DNA from: Candidatus Nomurabacteria bacterium
Lineage (GTDB): Bacteria; Patescibacteriota; Minisyncoccia; Phycocordibacterales; UBA9973
DNA: 55,197 nucleotides
Direction: 5' to 3'
Assembly (NCBI GenBank): GCA_020851595.1
Contig: JADZCK010000016.1
Span: forward strand, 1-55,197
Shown: positions 34,223-42,742 of the stretch, in pieces
Numbering within the stretch: position 1 is the stretch's first letter
Layout of the letters: every line of letters starts with the position of its first letter
Notes under the pieces: generated by a model
What the model saw: the letters and a program-made list of their open reading frames with translations, nothing else
Told to the model about the DNA's origin: nothing
The model's database searches: none
Position numbers and translations under genes: made by a program

Positions 34223-34936
34223 ATGACAAAAATATTTAAAATAATTTCTTACCTATTAGTTGCTGTTTTGGTCGGAATCACCGTATCCTTTGCCGGAAGT
34301 CTCACTCCTCCCGGCTCACCAGCAAACACAATGTACTCTCTTACAGATATATACAATCTAAGTGCAGGCACAACAACCACAGAAGGAGCAGGAACAATAC
34401 CATCTACTCCAGGTGGAGTTGCATCTACAGGTAAAACCCTTACAGAAGTCTACACAGCTATATCTGATCAAATCGCTCTTCTTGCAAACAACAAAATAGC
34501 TAAAGACATAACTGCTTTTGGTTACACTGGAACTCTTTATGGAGATACTGATCCTTCCAAAGTACTTACTACTGCTACTTATGCGGGGACGGCGGTGGCG
34601 GGAACACCTCCGACAGAGTGGGCGAATCTTGACATGTCAGGGGGTTATAAAACTTGGACTGCGGGGAATACATACTGTTTAGACCTTGTAGAAGGAGGGC
34701 ACAGTGATTGGAGGTTACCTTATCTTTGGGAATTATCTAAACTTTCAAAAGAAGGTTATACTACTGGTTCTACTGGATTAGGAGGGTCTTCTGGTTTACA
34801 AGATGATTTATATTGGTCAGATCTGATAAATCTTTTTAACTCTAATAATGCTATTTCTGTTGATATGTTATCTGGCTTAGCATACGATAGGCAAAAGGCT
34901 GATTCAAACAGTAGTTTTGTTCGTTGTGTTCGATAG
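34223..34936 (+). CDS. Secreted protein with DUF1566/Lcl C-terminal domain
   Basis: The 237-residue protein has a signal peptide (MTKIFKIISYLLVAVLVGITVSFAG), a coiled spacer (about 30-110) and a C-terminal DUF1566-like domain: TYCLDLVEGGHSDWRLPYLWELSKL..., LYWSD, and FVRCVR at the very end. This domain has a C-type-lectin-like fold in Legionella Lcl and related proteins, which bind glycans. It follows the AWGENIGW protein by 9 bases and is probably in the same operon. No VR-like sequence is seen in it. Confidence 0.75.
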   Translation: MTKIFKIISYLLVAVLVGITVSFAGSLTPPGSPANTMYSLTDIYNLSAGTTTTEGAGTIPSTPGGVASTGKTLTEVYTAISDQIALLANNKIAKDITAFGYTGTLYGDTDPSKVLTTATYAGTAVAGTPPTEWANLDMSGGYKTWTAGNTYCLDLVEGGHSDWRLPYLWELSKLSKEGYTTGSTGLGGSSGLQDDLYWSDLINLFNSNNAISVDMLSGLAYDRQKADSNSSFVRCVR

Positions 34937-35117
34937 TTATCCACATAGGCTTTAATGAAAATCTAAAAACTGATATATGGATTACCATATATCAATGGCT
35001 CTCGGACACCAAGCAAATTCATTTGCTTGTGCTCCTCGCTTATTGATATAATAGAGCTAGAACTTTAATAAGGTCGAAACTTAGAAAAGTATTTTTATTA
35101 TTTAACTTTTTATTATT
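34937..35117. promoter_or_regulatory. Intergenic: DnaA-box word, perfect 10-bp palindrome and promoter
   Basis: TTATCCACA lies at 34937-34945, directly after the stop codon. TGATATATGG-ATTA-CCATATATCA (34971-34994) is a perfect inverted repeat. TATAAT at 35047-35052 probably drives the following membrane protein, leaving a 5' UTR of about 60 bases. Confidence 0.5.
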
Positions 35118-35807
35118 ATGAATAGTATTTGGCTTACATGGGGTGAAGTTTTTAATTCTTCACTTCAAGAATTGTGGTGGAGTTTTATGCGATTCGTTCC
35201 AGGGCTCGTCGTTGCGATTATTTTGTTTGTAATTGGTTGGTTTTTGGGTTCTCTTATTTCTAAAGCTATCGAACAAGTTTTTGGTAGTTTAAAAATAGAC
35301 AATCTTTTCAGATCTGTCGGTGTTGAAAATTTTTTAAGAAAAGCCGGAGTAGGTCTTAATAGCGGATATTTTGTTGGAGAGGTCGTAAGATGGTTTGTGA
35401 TTGTTGTTTTCTTGTTGCCTTCACTTAGTCTTGTAGGTTTGACTGAAGTTTCTTCTTTCTTAAAAGACACAGTTCTAGGATTCTTACCTCAAGTTATCAT
35501 CGCAGCATTTGTTTTGATAATCGCTGCTGTTGTCTCTGAGGGTCTTTCAAAAGTAGTTTTGGCAACAGCAAAAGCTATGGATTTGAAAGCAGCAAACATG
35601 CTCTCAACTGTTGCAAAATATGCTGTTTGGATTTTTGCTATTATCATAGCTTTGGGTAAACTCGGACTCGGAGATTATATGAGTATTCTTTTCTCTGGAA
35701 TGGTAGCTATGCTTGCTCTTGCCGGTGCTCTCGCATTTGGTTTGGGCGCTAAAGATCATGCTTCAAGATTCATTTCAAAGCTTGGAGAAGAAGTATCTCA
35801 CAACTAA
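35118..35807 (+). CDS. Conserved TM-helix (MscS-related) membrane protein
   Basis: The 229-residue protein has five or so hydrophobic helices, with the conserved TM helix repeat at about 25-60 (VPGLVVAIILFVIGWFLGSLISKAIEQV) and the MscS-like pore-lining helix near the end (SILFSGMVAMLALAGALAFGLGAKDHASRFI). It lacks the large cytoplasmic cage of true MscS. A role in small-conductance channels is possible but not shown by sequence. Confidence 0.75.
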   Translation: MNSIWLTWGEVFNSSLQELWWSFMRFVPGLVVAIILFVIGWFLGSLISKAIEQVFGSLKIDNLFRSVGVENFLRKAGVGLNSGYFVGEVVRWFVIVVFLLPSLSLVGLTEVSSFLKDTVLGFLPQVIIAAFVLIIAAVVSEGLSKVVLATAKAMDLKAANMLSTVAKYAVWIFAIIIALGKLGLGDYMSILFSGMVAMLALAGALAFGLGAKDHASRFISKLGEEVSHN

Positions 35808-35847
35808 CATTTTAGGTCTATAAAACAATAGTTTTATCAAAAAAGAT

Positions 35848-35894
35848 GTCCCCAGTTTATACGGGTTGACATCTTTTTTGATTTAGAATATACT
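35848..35894 (+). promoter_or_regulatory. Terminator overlapping the rRNA promoter
   Basis: AAAAAAGATGTC and GACATCTTTTTT form a terminator stem for the upstream gene. Its right arm contains TTGACA (35866-35871), which with a 17-base spacer and TATACT (35889-35894) forms a near-consensus promoter for the 23S-5S unit. Terminator and promoter share bases. Confidence 0.8.
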
Positions 35895-35934
35895 CTCTCA
35901 ATCAGTATGGTAAACACAAGAAACAGTTTAAGAA

Positions 35935-36000
35935 GGCGGCGTTAATAAGCAGACTTTCTTTTTGTCTGTAAGACCCGCCCGAAAGGCGGTTTTCTTTTTT
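35935..36000 (+). promoter_or_regulatory. Possible attenuator or short leader RNA before 23S
   Basis: About 85 bases after the predicted rRNA transcript start there is CCGCC-CGAAA-GGCGG (35975-35989) followed by TTTTCTTTTTT, which is terminator-like. An earlier GGCGG (35935-35939) could pair with the CCGCC and remove the terminator. A hairpin CAGAC/GTCTG lies between. This may be an rRNA attenuator or mark the end of a small RNA of about 100 bases. Confidence 0.45.
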
Positions 36001-36657
36001 CAGAAGGGCTTGAATATTGAAAATTTAATTCCAATCCGGCAGTTTGAAGGGTCTTTTTGTCGGCCGAGGTTGGAGAAAGTTAGGAAAATATTTTAGTAGC
36101 GAGCGGTCGTGAAAAGATATTCTGTTAAATCCTAACTTAAAAATTTGTGGTTTATAAATTTCTTAACAGGAAATTTAAGGGCGTACGGTGGATGCCTTGA
36201 CTTTAAGAAGCGATGAAGGACGTGGCGTTGCTGCGATAAGCTTCGGGGAGGTGCTTAGCAACCTTTGATCCGGAGATTTCCGAATGGGGAAACCCTATTA
36301 AGTAATCCTTAATAAATTTTCACGAAAGTGAATTTTGCACACCTTGGGAAGTGAAACATCTCAGTACCAAGAGGAACAGAAACAAATATGCATTTCGTAA
36401 GTAGCGGCGAGCGAAAGCGAAGGAGCCCAAACCGTCTTCGCAAGAAGGCGGGGTTGTAAGATAACAATGTAGTTTACTAGAGGAGTCAAAAAATAAATTA
36501 TTAGTTGAAGTTGCTGGAAAGCAATACCATAGACGGTGATAGTCCCGTAAACGAAAATAATTTATCTCTTTTATTGTTATTCTTGAGTACCTCAGGACAT
36601 GAATGGCCGGGGGGAATCTAGCGGAACTAACCGCTAAGGCTAAATATTCTTAAAGAT

Positions 36658-36694
<37 letters not shown>

Positions 36695-38121
36695 CAGCCC
36701 GATTAGGGCGATGAAATAGACCTGAAACCGTATGTCTACAAGGAGTCGATGCACCGCTACGCGGTGCTACGGCGTGCCTATTGAAGAATGAGCCAACGAG
36801 TTTATGCATGCTGCTGGTGAAGTGGACTAAAACCACAGAACCATAGGGAAACCGAGTGTTAATAGCGCGTAATTGGTAACATGCATAAGACCCGAAGCCA
36901 GGTGAGCTTGCCATGAGCAGGTTGAAGTAGGTCGAAAGACTTATGGAGGACCGAACCGGTAGATCGTACAACGTCTTCGGATGACTTGTGGTAAGGAGTG
37001 AAAAGCTAATCGAACCTGGTAATAGCTGGTTCTCTCCGAAATAGCTTTAGGGCTAGCGTCGTGTGTTTCTTTTGGGGGTAGAGCACTGGAAGGTTTCGAC
37101 AGGGAGCAATCTCGCGAAACCTATCAAACTCCGAATACCAGAAGCTATAGCACGGCAGTTAGGCTATGGGGGCGAAGCTCCATTAGCCAAAAGGGAAACA
37201 GCCCGGATCTCAAAATAAGGTCCCTAAATATATACTAAGTGTAAGACAAGAAGGTGAAGTTTCTTTAACAATGAGGAGGTTGGCTTAGAAGCAGCCATCC
37301 TTTAAAGATAGCGTAACAGCTCACTCATCTAGAGATTTTGCGTCGAAAATAATTGGGGCTAAGTATATTACCGAATTTGAGGATGTAAATTTCATTCATG
37401 AAATTTGCGTGGTAGGAGAGTGTTCCACTCTGCTGTGAAGGAAGACTCGTGAGAGCTTCTGGAGCGTGTGGAAGTAAGAATGTTGGCACAAGTAACCGCA
37501 ATGGTGTTGAGAACACACCACGTCGAAAGATCAAGGTTTCCTTGGTAATGTCAATCAGCCAAGGGTTAGTCGGGCCTAAGGGAATGGCGAAAGCCGTACT
37601 CGATGGACAGTGGGTTAATATTCCCACACTTCTATGTTTAGTGACGGGAGGACGGAGTGTAGTATGTATCGCTCATTATTGGATTTGAAGTTTGTGTCTT
37701 GATTGTGCTCTATAGGAAAATCCGTAGAGTGTCTTAAATGACACACGAAAGAGAAGCAAAAAGTTTTATACTTCGGTATAGGATAATGATACAAAGCACG
37801 CTTCCAAGAAAAATCTCTAAACTTATAAATATAGAATCCGTACCGCAAACCGACACAGGTGATCAGGTCGATTAGACCAAGACGAACGAGTGAGTGGTCC
37901 CCAAGGAACTCGGCAAAAAAGCAGCCGTAACTTCGGGATAAGGCTTGCCCCTCTTTACGGAGGGGCCGCAGCGAAAGTATTCCTGGCAACTGTTTACCAA
38001 AAACACAGCTCCCTGCGAACACGTAAGTGGATGTATAGGGGGTGACACCTGACCAATGCCAGAAGGTCAAACAACGACGTTGGATGATAGCAATATTATT
38101 TGGTGATTGTTGTAAGCCCTG

Positions 38122-38164
<43 letters not shown>

Positions 38165-38819
38165 ACCTTGTCGGGTAAGTTCCGACGCGCACGAATGGTG
38201 TAATGACTGGGAAACTGTCTCGGGGACCAGCTCGGTGAAAATACAATACCGGTGAAGATGCCGGTTAAGTGCAGTTAGACGAAAAGACCCTAGAAGCTTT
38301 ACTATAACTTGATATTGAGCATGTTTTTTTACTGCGTAGCATAGATGGGAGAGGTCTGATGTATACGGTTTCGGCTGTATTCTACTCGTCAGTGAAATAC
38401 CATTCTGTACGAAGGCATGTTCTAACCAATATGGCAAAAACGTATTGAGACAGTATCTGGTGGATAGTTTTACTGGGGCTGTACCCTCCTAAAGAGTAAA
38501 GGAGGGGTTTAAAGGTAAGCTAGGCGCGAATGGAAACCGTGCCGATAGTGTATAGGCACAAGCTTGCTTGACTGTAAGGCGTACTTGCCGAGCAGATGGG
38601 AAACCAGAACTAAGTGAACCGACTCTACGCATTAGACGCGGGAGAAGATTAACGGATAAAAGCTACTCTAGGGATAACAGGCTAGTTCCGCCCAAGAGTT
38701 CATATCGACGGCGGAGTTCGGCACCTCGATGTCGGCTCACCTTAGCGCGGCGGTGGAGAAGCTGCCAAGCGTTTGGCTGTTCGCCAATTAAAAAGGTACG
38801 CGAGCTGGGTTCAGACCGT

Positions 38820-39497
38820 CTAGAATTCAATTACAAATTAATAATTACGAATTGAGAATTAGACAGTCTGGGCCCTCAGAGGCAAAAGTTTTATTTGCAT
38901 GAACTTATAAAATGAACTGTTTTAATCTGAGAAATTTACCCCGCCAATTTTTGGCGTGGGTTAACCATACTGCTGTTTGCAGTATCACGGCGGCGCTTTG
39001 TAGAAATACAAAGTGGCAAGCTAACTTATATCGGCGAAACCCCACGTGGGCAACGCCGAGGGAAATTCATAAACTTTGTTGGGGTATATGGGAGTGTCGT
39101 CTAAAGAGGACAACTGGCTGCTAGTCAGTACGAATACAGGTGTCAAACCCTGTCACTCCTACCAAGTTGTTCTTTGGGGTGTAAAACTCCGAGACCTAAC
39201 GTATTGTCTATCCTCGCGACGAGGCTCCAGGAGCACTCGACGCACGTATGGCCAACAATTTGTTGGCAAATTCCGAGAGGATAGAATGGTCTAGGTGCGA
39301 GCGTAGGTTCCCAAAAACCTGCACACCCCTTACTTATCTAGCCGAAGAAAGTTCTTCGGCCTCAACAAAGTTTATGAATACCCGTAGAGACTGAATGTTA
39401 GCATCTTAATTTTTTTGAAATTTTAAGAATAAGTCACAGTCCGATCCCTCTAGTAATAGAGGTCTCCGACCCATGTCGGAGTGTAAAACTGTAGATG
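38820..39497 (+). other. Group I intron in 23S rRNA at site L2593
   Basis: The exon reads ...CAGACCGT | CGTGAGACAGG... after removal, which corresponds to insertion after E. coli U2593. The intron ends in G (39497). Core elements are visible: P/Q region (39031-39068, ATCGGCGAAACCC and AACGCCGAGGGAAA), R GTAGAGACTG (39384-39393) and S AAGTCACAGTCC (39431-39442), with P7 pairing GACTG/CAGTC. Near the 5' splice site 38812-38821 is complementary to 38861-38870 except at one position. A perfect 17-bp stem (39065-39081 with 39363-39379) carries a 281-base extra domain. No endonuclease frame is present. Confidence 0.85.
39090..39164 (+). other. tRNA-like cloverleaf (GCU anticodon loop, encoded CCA) inside the intron
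   Basis: The element is fully paired: acceptor 39090-39096 with 39154-39160 (7 bp, one G-U), D stem 99-102/108-111 (4 bp), anticodon stem 113-117/125-129 with the 7-base loop CTGCTAG, and T stem 136-140/149-153 (5 bp). A161 and CCA (39162-39164) follow. It departs from real tRNAs in the D loop (5 bases, no GG), in the T loop (8 bases, TGTCAAAC) and in the short variable arm, unlike class II tRNA-Ser. It is therefore a tRNA-derived domain or tRNA relic. Chromosomal tRNAs in this window do not encode CCA. Confidence 0.65.
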
Positions 39498-39807
39498 CGT
39501 GAGACAGGTTGGTCTCCTATCTACTGCACTCGTTGATTCTTGAGAAGATTTGTTTCTAGTACGAGAGGACCGAAATGAACTGACCTCTGGTGTACGAGCT
39601 GTCCTGCCAAGGGCACTGCTCGGTAGCTATGTCGGGAATGGATAACCCCTGAAAGCATCTAAGGGGGAAGCCAGCTTCAAGATTAGGAATCGTTAAGAAC
39701 CGTGAGAGATGATCACGTTGATAGGCTTTAAGTGTAAGGCAAGTAATTGCTTGAGCTGAGAAGTACTAATGTTTCGATTCCTGTTAAGAAATTTGTAAAC
39801 CACAAAA

Positions 39808-39887
39808 ACAATCGCAAATCAAAGTTTTATTCGCGCTCCTCCCTAAAGGGTTCCCACGCGACTCATAAAATTTTAATTTGCGATTGT
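39808..39887 (+). other. 23S-5S spacer stem-loop
   Basis: ACAATCGCAAAT (39808-39819) pairs perfectly with ATTTGCGATTGT (39876-39887), enclosing a 56-base loop with an inner CGCG/CGCG pairing. It is a likely processing structure between 23S and 5S rRNA. Confidence 0.6.
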
Positions 39888-39903
39888 TTAAAATTGAGTT
39901 TTC

Positions 39904-40016
<113 letters not shown>

Positions 40017-40031
40017 AGTACTTGATTCTAG

Positions 40032-40068
40032 AATAGAAAACCAGTAATTATTTGCTGGCTTTTTCTAT
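40032..40068 (+). terminator. rRNA operon terminator
   Basis: AATAGAAAA-CCAG-N8-CTGG-CTTTTTCTATT forms a stem with T-rich 3' arm right after 5S rRNA. Confidence 0.75.
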
Positions 40069-40099
40069 TTTATGTGGTATAATAAAATTAGGAGGGTTT

Positions 40100-40249
40100 A
40101 TGGAAATTGCTGGACTTTTCCTTGTCTTGTTTGTCTGTTGCGGTATCGTTTCTGCCGTGACGACCGGAAACTTCCGGAGGGACATCGTGAAAAAACTTCG
40201 AAAGAAGTTCGGGCGGTCACACCATCTGCTCGGACGGGGATACCGGTAG
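40100..40249 (+). CDS. GC-rich cassette protein, 49 residues, one membrane helix
   Basis: MEIAGLFLVLFVCCGIVSAVTT forms one helix and is followed by a very basic tail (RRDIVKKLRKKFGRSHHLLGRGYR). It has its own TATAAT (about 40078), a perfect AGGAGG Shine-Dalgarno 5 bases before the ATG, and a terminator after it. GC content and codon use differ from the AT-rich neighbours. Family not recognised. The start at 40100 is set by the Shine-Dalgarno. Confidence 0.65.
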   Translation: MEIAGLFLVLFVCCGIVSAVTTGNFRRDIVKKLRKKFGRSHHLLGRGYR

Positions 40250-40278
40250 TATTGTCCCGCAAAAGATCAGTTTTCTCG

Positions 40279-40307
40279 GCTCGGCTGTTGTACAGTCGAG
40301 CTTTTTT
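40279..40307 (+). terminator. Terminator of cassette 1
   Basis: GCTCGGCTGT-TGT-ACAGTCGAGC (10 bp with one G-U) is followed by TTTTTT. Confidence 0.88.
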
Positions 40308-40370
40308 CTTACCCTTGACTTTTATATACAAAGTGTGCTATAATGTACTCCAGAAAGGAGGGTCAAGTAA

Positions 40371-40694
40371 ATGACTCTCTTAATTTTTTTTGTTCTGGTT
40401 GTGGCGGCTGGAGCGCTGGCTCTGGTCGCGACCGCCACATGGCTCGCGGTCGAGCCATGGCGGGAAGACCTGACCTGGCTCAGAAATGAGCTGGGTCAAG
40501 CAAGAGTTTCCTTTTCGTCTTTCGCTTCTGCTGTCAGCAGAGCGCTGGACGAAGAGGGGACTCTCACCACCCCGAAGGGTGAAGTGAAAACTTTCACGCT
40601 TCGGGGGATGCTCACCATCGTGCTCGTCTCGGTATTTTTATTTTTTGCCGGATGGGCATTCACGATTCTGTGGTTCTGTTTATCAGACCACTAA
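40371..40694 (+). CDS. GC-rich cassette protein, 107 residues, two membrane helices
   Basis: The N-terminal helix is LLIFFVLVVAAGALALVATATWL and the C-terminal helix is MLTIVLVSVFLFFAGWAFTILWF, with a 50-residue soluble segment between that includes an amphipathic helix (DLTWLRNELGQARVSFSSFASAVSRAL). It has a complete promoter (TTGACT 40315-40320, 18-base spacer, TATAAT 40339-40344), an AAGGAGGG Shine-Dalgarno and its own terminator. Function unknown. Composition is foreign to the host. Confidence 0.7.
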   Translation: MTLLIFFVLVVAAGALALVATATWLAVEPWREDLTWLRNELGQARVSFSSFASAVSRALDEEGTLTTPKGEVKTFTLRGMLTIVLVSVFLFFAGWAFTILWFCLSDH

Positions 40695-40703
40695 TCGTAT
40701 CAA

Positions 40704-40746
40704 GCTCGGTTTCGTCCATAACAGGACGCGCCGGGCTTTTTTGTTT
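40704..40746 (+). terminator. Terminator of cassette 2
   Basis: GCTCGG/CCGGGC encloses CGTCC/GGACG and is followed by TTTTTT. This is the same 3' layout as the preceding cassette. Confidence 0.88.
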
Positions 40747-40778
40747 ATATTTTATATTTTTAGTGTTATTATATTCTT

Positions 40779-41570
40779 ATGACATTTTTGAATTGGGCGC
40801 TTAGGCGACAAATTTTCTATGTGAGTATTTTTGTTTTATTTATCTTGGTGGTGGGGTTTTTGATAATTTCTCCAAATTTTAATAAAGCTCCAGCTTGCAA
40901 CGATGGCAGGCAAAATGGGGACGAAACAGGAGTAGATTGTGGTGGTTCTTGTATAAAAGCTTGCATAGTGCAGACGGACGATATGTCAGTATTATGGTCT
41001 CGCGCTTTTAAAGTAATCCCTGGGCGATACAATGCTGTCGCATATGTTGTAAATCATAATAAAAATAATGCAGTCAAAAAAATAAATTACAGATTTCGTT
41101 TTGCAGATAAAAATAATGTTTATATTGGCAAGCGTGACGGGAACACTTTTGTACCGGCAGGAGGAAATTTTGCGGTATTTGAACCAGCGATAGATGTGGG
41201 AAATTCTATTCCAGTGTATGTAAGTTTTGAATTTACAGAAACGCCAGTATGGCTTCAGGTAAAAGCTGATTTGCTTAATCAATTAAAACTTGATGTATCA
41301 AACATTTCACTTTCTGGCGAATCGACAAGTCCCATCTTAAATGCAAATATTAAGAATAATTCTCTTTTTACAATTTCAAACGTCGGTGTTGTTTCTATTT
41401 TGTACGACAAAAATGGAAATGCTATCTCTGCAAGTCGCACTTATCTAGAGCAATTGCCTCCTTTGCAAAATGCTGATGTTAATTTTACTTGGCCGGAACC
41501 TTTTCCAGGAAATGTAGTTACAAAAGAAATAATACCAATGTTTGATATTTTTTCTGTTAAGCTAGAATAA
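40779..41570 (+). CDS. Membrane-anchored Cys-motif protein of CPR type
   Basis: The 263-residue protein has one N-terminal helix (about 12-32), then the motif ACNDGRQNGDETGVDCGGSCIKAC (four to five cysteines, about 38-61, likely disulfide or metal bound), followed by beta-sandwich-like sequence to the end. I recognise the CxDGxxNxxETGxDCGG motif as common in surface proteins, but not a function. It has TATTAT 6 bases before the ATG and rodA/ftsW-like follows after 10 bases. Confidence 0.7.
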   Translation: MTFLNWALRRQIFYVSIFVLFILVVGFLIISPNFNKAPACNDGRQNGDETGVDCGGSCIKACIVQTDDMSVLWSRAFKVIPGRYNAVAYVVNHNKNNAVKKINYRFRFADKNNVYIGKRDGNTFVPAGGNFAVFEPAIDVGNSIPVYVSFEFTETPVWLQVKADLLNQLKLDVSNISLSGESTSPILNANIKNNSLFTISNVGVVSILYDKNGNAISASRTYLEQLPPLQNADVNFTWPEPFPGNVVTKEIIPMFDIFSVKLE

Positions 41571-41580
41571 TAATTATGTT

Positions 41581-42711
41581 ATGGCAGAAAAAGCCTTAAA
41601 AACGATAGATTGGTTGCTTGTGGCATTTATAATACCGATAATTTTGGCAGGTCTAGCTACCATGAAATCTTTTGCTTCTTTGGAATACAAAGGTGATTTT
41701 TTTAGTAAGCAAATTATTTGGGTGGTAATATCTTTATCAATATTTTTCCTTTTTTCTTTTATTGATTTTCGTTTTTTAAAACGTACAAATGTTTTAGTGT
41801 CTTTGTTTTTGTTTTTTTCTTTTCTATTGTTGTTACTTATGGTTTTGGGCAAGATTTCTAATGGAGCAAAAAGCTGGTTTGATTTTGGGATCTTTTCTTT
41901 TCAGCCAGTGGATATGATGAAATTGATTCTCGTTTTGGTTTTAGCAAAATATTTTTCTCGTCGCCACGTGGAGATAAGAGACATTAAACATCTTTTTATC
42001 TCTTTTTTATATGCTTTTATACCGCTTATTTTAGTCTTGCTTCAGCCAGATTTTGGATCAGCAATGATAGTGCTTATCATATGGTTTGGAATGGTTTTTG
42101 TTTCTGGAATTTCGAAAACACACTTAGCCTTAGTTTTATTATCTGGCGCCCTTATTTTCGCTTCGCTTTGGGTTTTTGTTTTTAAGGATTACCAGAAAGC
42201 ACGTATTTATAATTTTATAAATCCTCTTGCGGATATACACAAAACCGGTTACAATGTTTTTCAGTCAACAATTGCCATAGGTTCTGGACAGTTGGTAGGC
42301 AAGGGCTTGGGATTTGGAACTCAGTCTAGATTAAAATTCTTGCCTGTTCCTCAGTCTGATTTTATTTTTGCTGCTTTTTCTGAAGAGTGGGGTTTTGTAG
42401 GTTCTTTTACTATACTCTTGCTTTATTGTATGGTAATTTGGCGTATACTTTACAATGCTTCTTTGGGAGCATCAAATTTTGAAATACTTTTTGGTATAGG
42501 TATTGCTATTTTCTTTATGGGTCATATACTCATAAATGTTGGAATGAATTTGGGTATTTTGCCTGTTACTGGAATACCGCTTCCTTTTATGAGTTATGGC
42601 GGTTCGCATTTAGTAACAGAATTTGCGGGTCTAGGGATATTGATGAGTATGCGAAAATATGCAAGAAGCGCACACAGAGATGATATGAAAAATGAATTTT
42701 TGGGGTTGTAA
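41581..42711 (+). CDS. SEDS-family glycosyltransferase (FtsW/RodA)
   Basis: The 376-residue protein has ten helices and the SEDS motifs: KLILVLVLAKYFS near 120, LLQPDFGSAMIVLIIWFGM near 160, QSTIAIGSGQLVGKGLGFGTQSRLKFLPVPQSDFIFAAFSEEWGFVG near 235-280 and GIPLPFMSYGGSHLVTEFAGLGILMSM near the end. It polymerises lipid II into glycan strands during elongation or division. The lack of a paired pbp gene leaves the RodA/FtsW choice open. Confidence 0.93.
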   Translation: MAEKALKTIDWLLVAFIIPIILAGLATMKSFASLEYKGDFFSKQIIWVVISLSIFFLFSFIDFRFLKRTNVLVSLFLFFSFLLLLLMVLGKISNGAKSWFDFGIFSFQPVDMMKLILVLVLAKYFSRRHVEIRDIKHLFISFLYAFIPLILVLLQPDFGSAMIVLIIWFGMVFVSGISKTHLALVLLSGALIFASLWVFVFKDYQKARIYNFINPLADIHKTGYNVFQSTIAIGSGQLVGKGLGFGTQSRLKFLPVPQSDFIFAAFSEEWGFVGSFTILLLYCMVIWRILYNASLGASNFEILFGIGIAIFFMGHILINVGMNLGILPVTGIPLPFMSYGGSHLVTEFAGLGILMSMRKYARSAHRDDMKNEFLGL

Positions 42712-42720
42712 TAAATTATG

Positions 42721-42738
42721 AATTAATAATTACGAATT
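42721..42738. repeat. 18-bp AT-rich repeat shared with the intron
   Basis: The 18 bases at 42721-42738 are identical to 38836-38853 in the P1 loop of the group I intron. It lies in the 31-base gap before folD. It may be a dispersed repeat unit of this genome. Confidence 0.5.
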
Positions 42739-42742
42739 ACGA

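Noticed and set aside
34223-34936. DUF1566/Lcl protein as a third DGR target
   Set aside because: It has a C-type-lectin-like domain but no segment matching TR1 or the TR2 relic.
39090-39164. Functional tRNA-Ser(GCU) gene
   Set aside because: Short variable arm, no GG in the D loop and an 8-base T loop do not fit a working class II tRNA-Ser; kept as a tRNA-like element.
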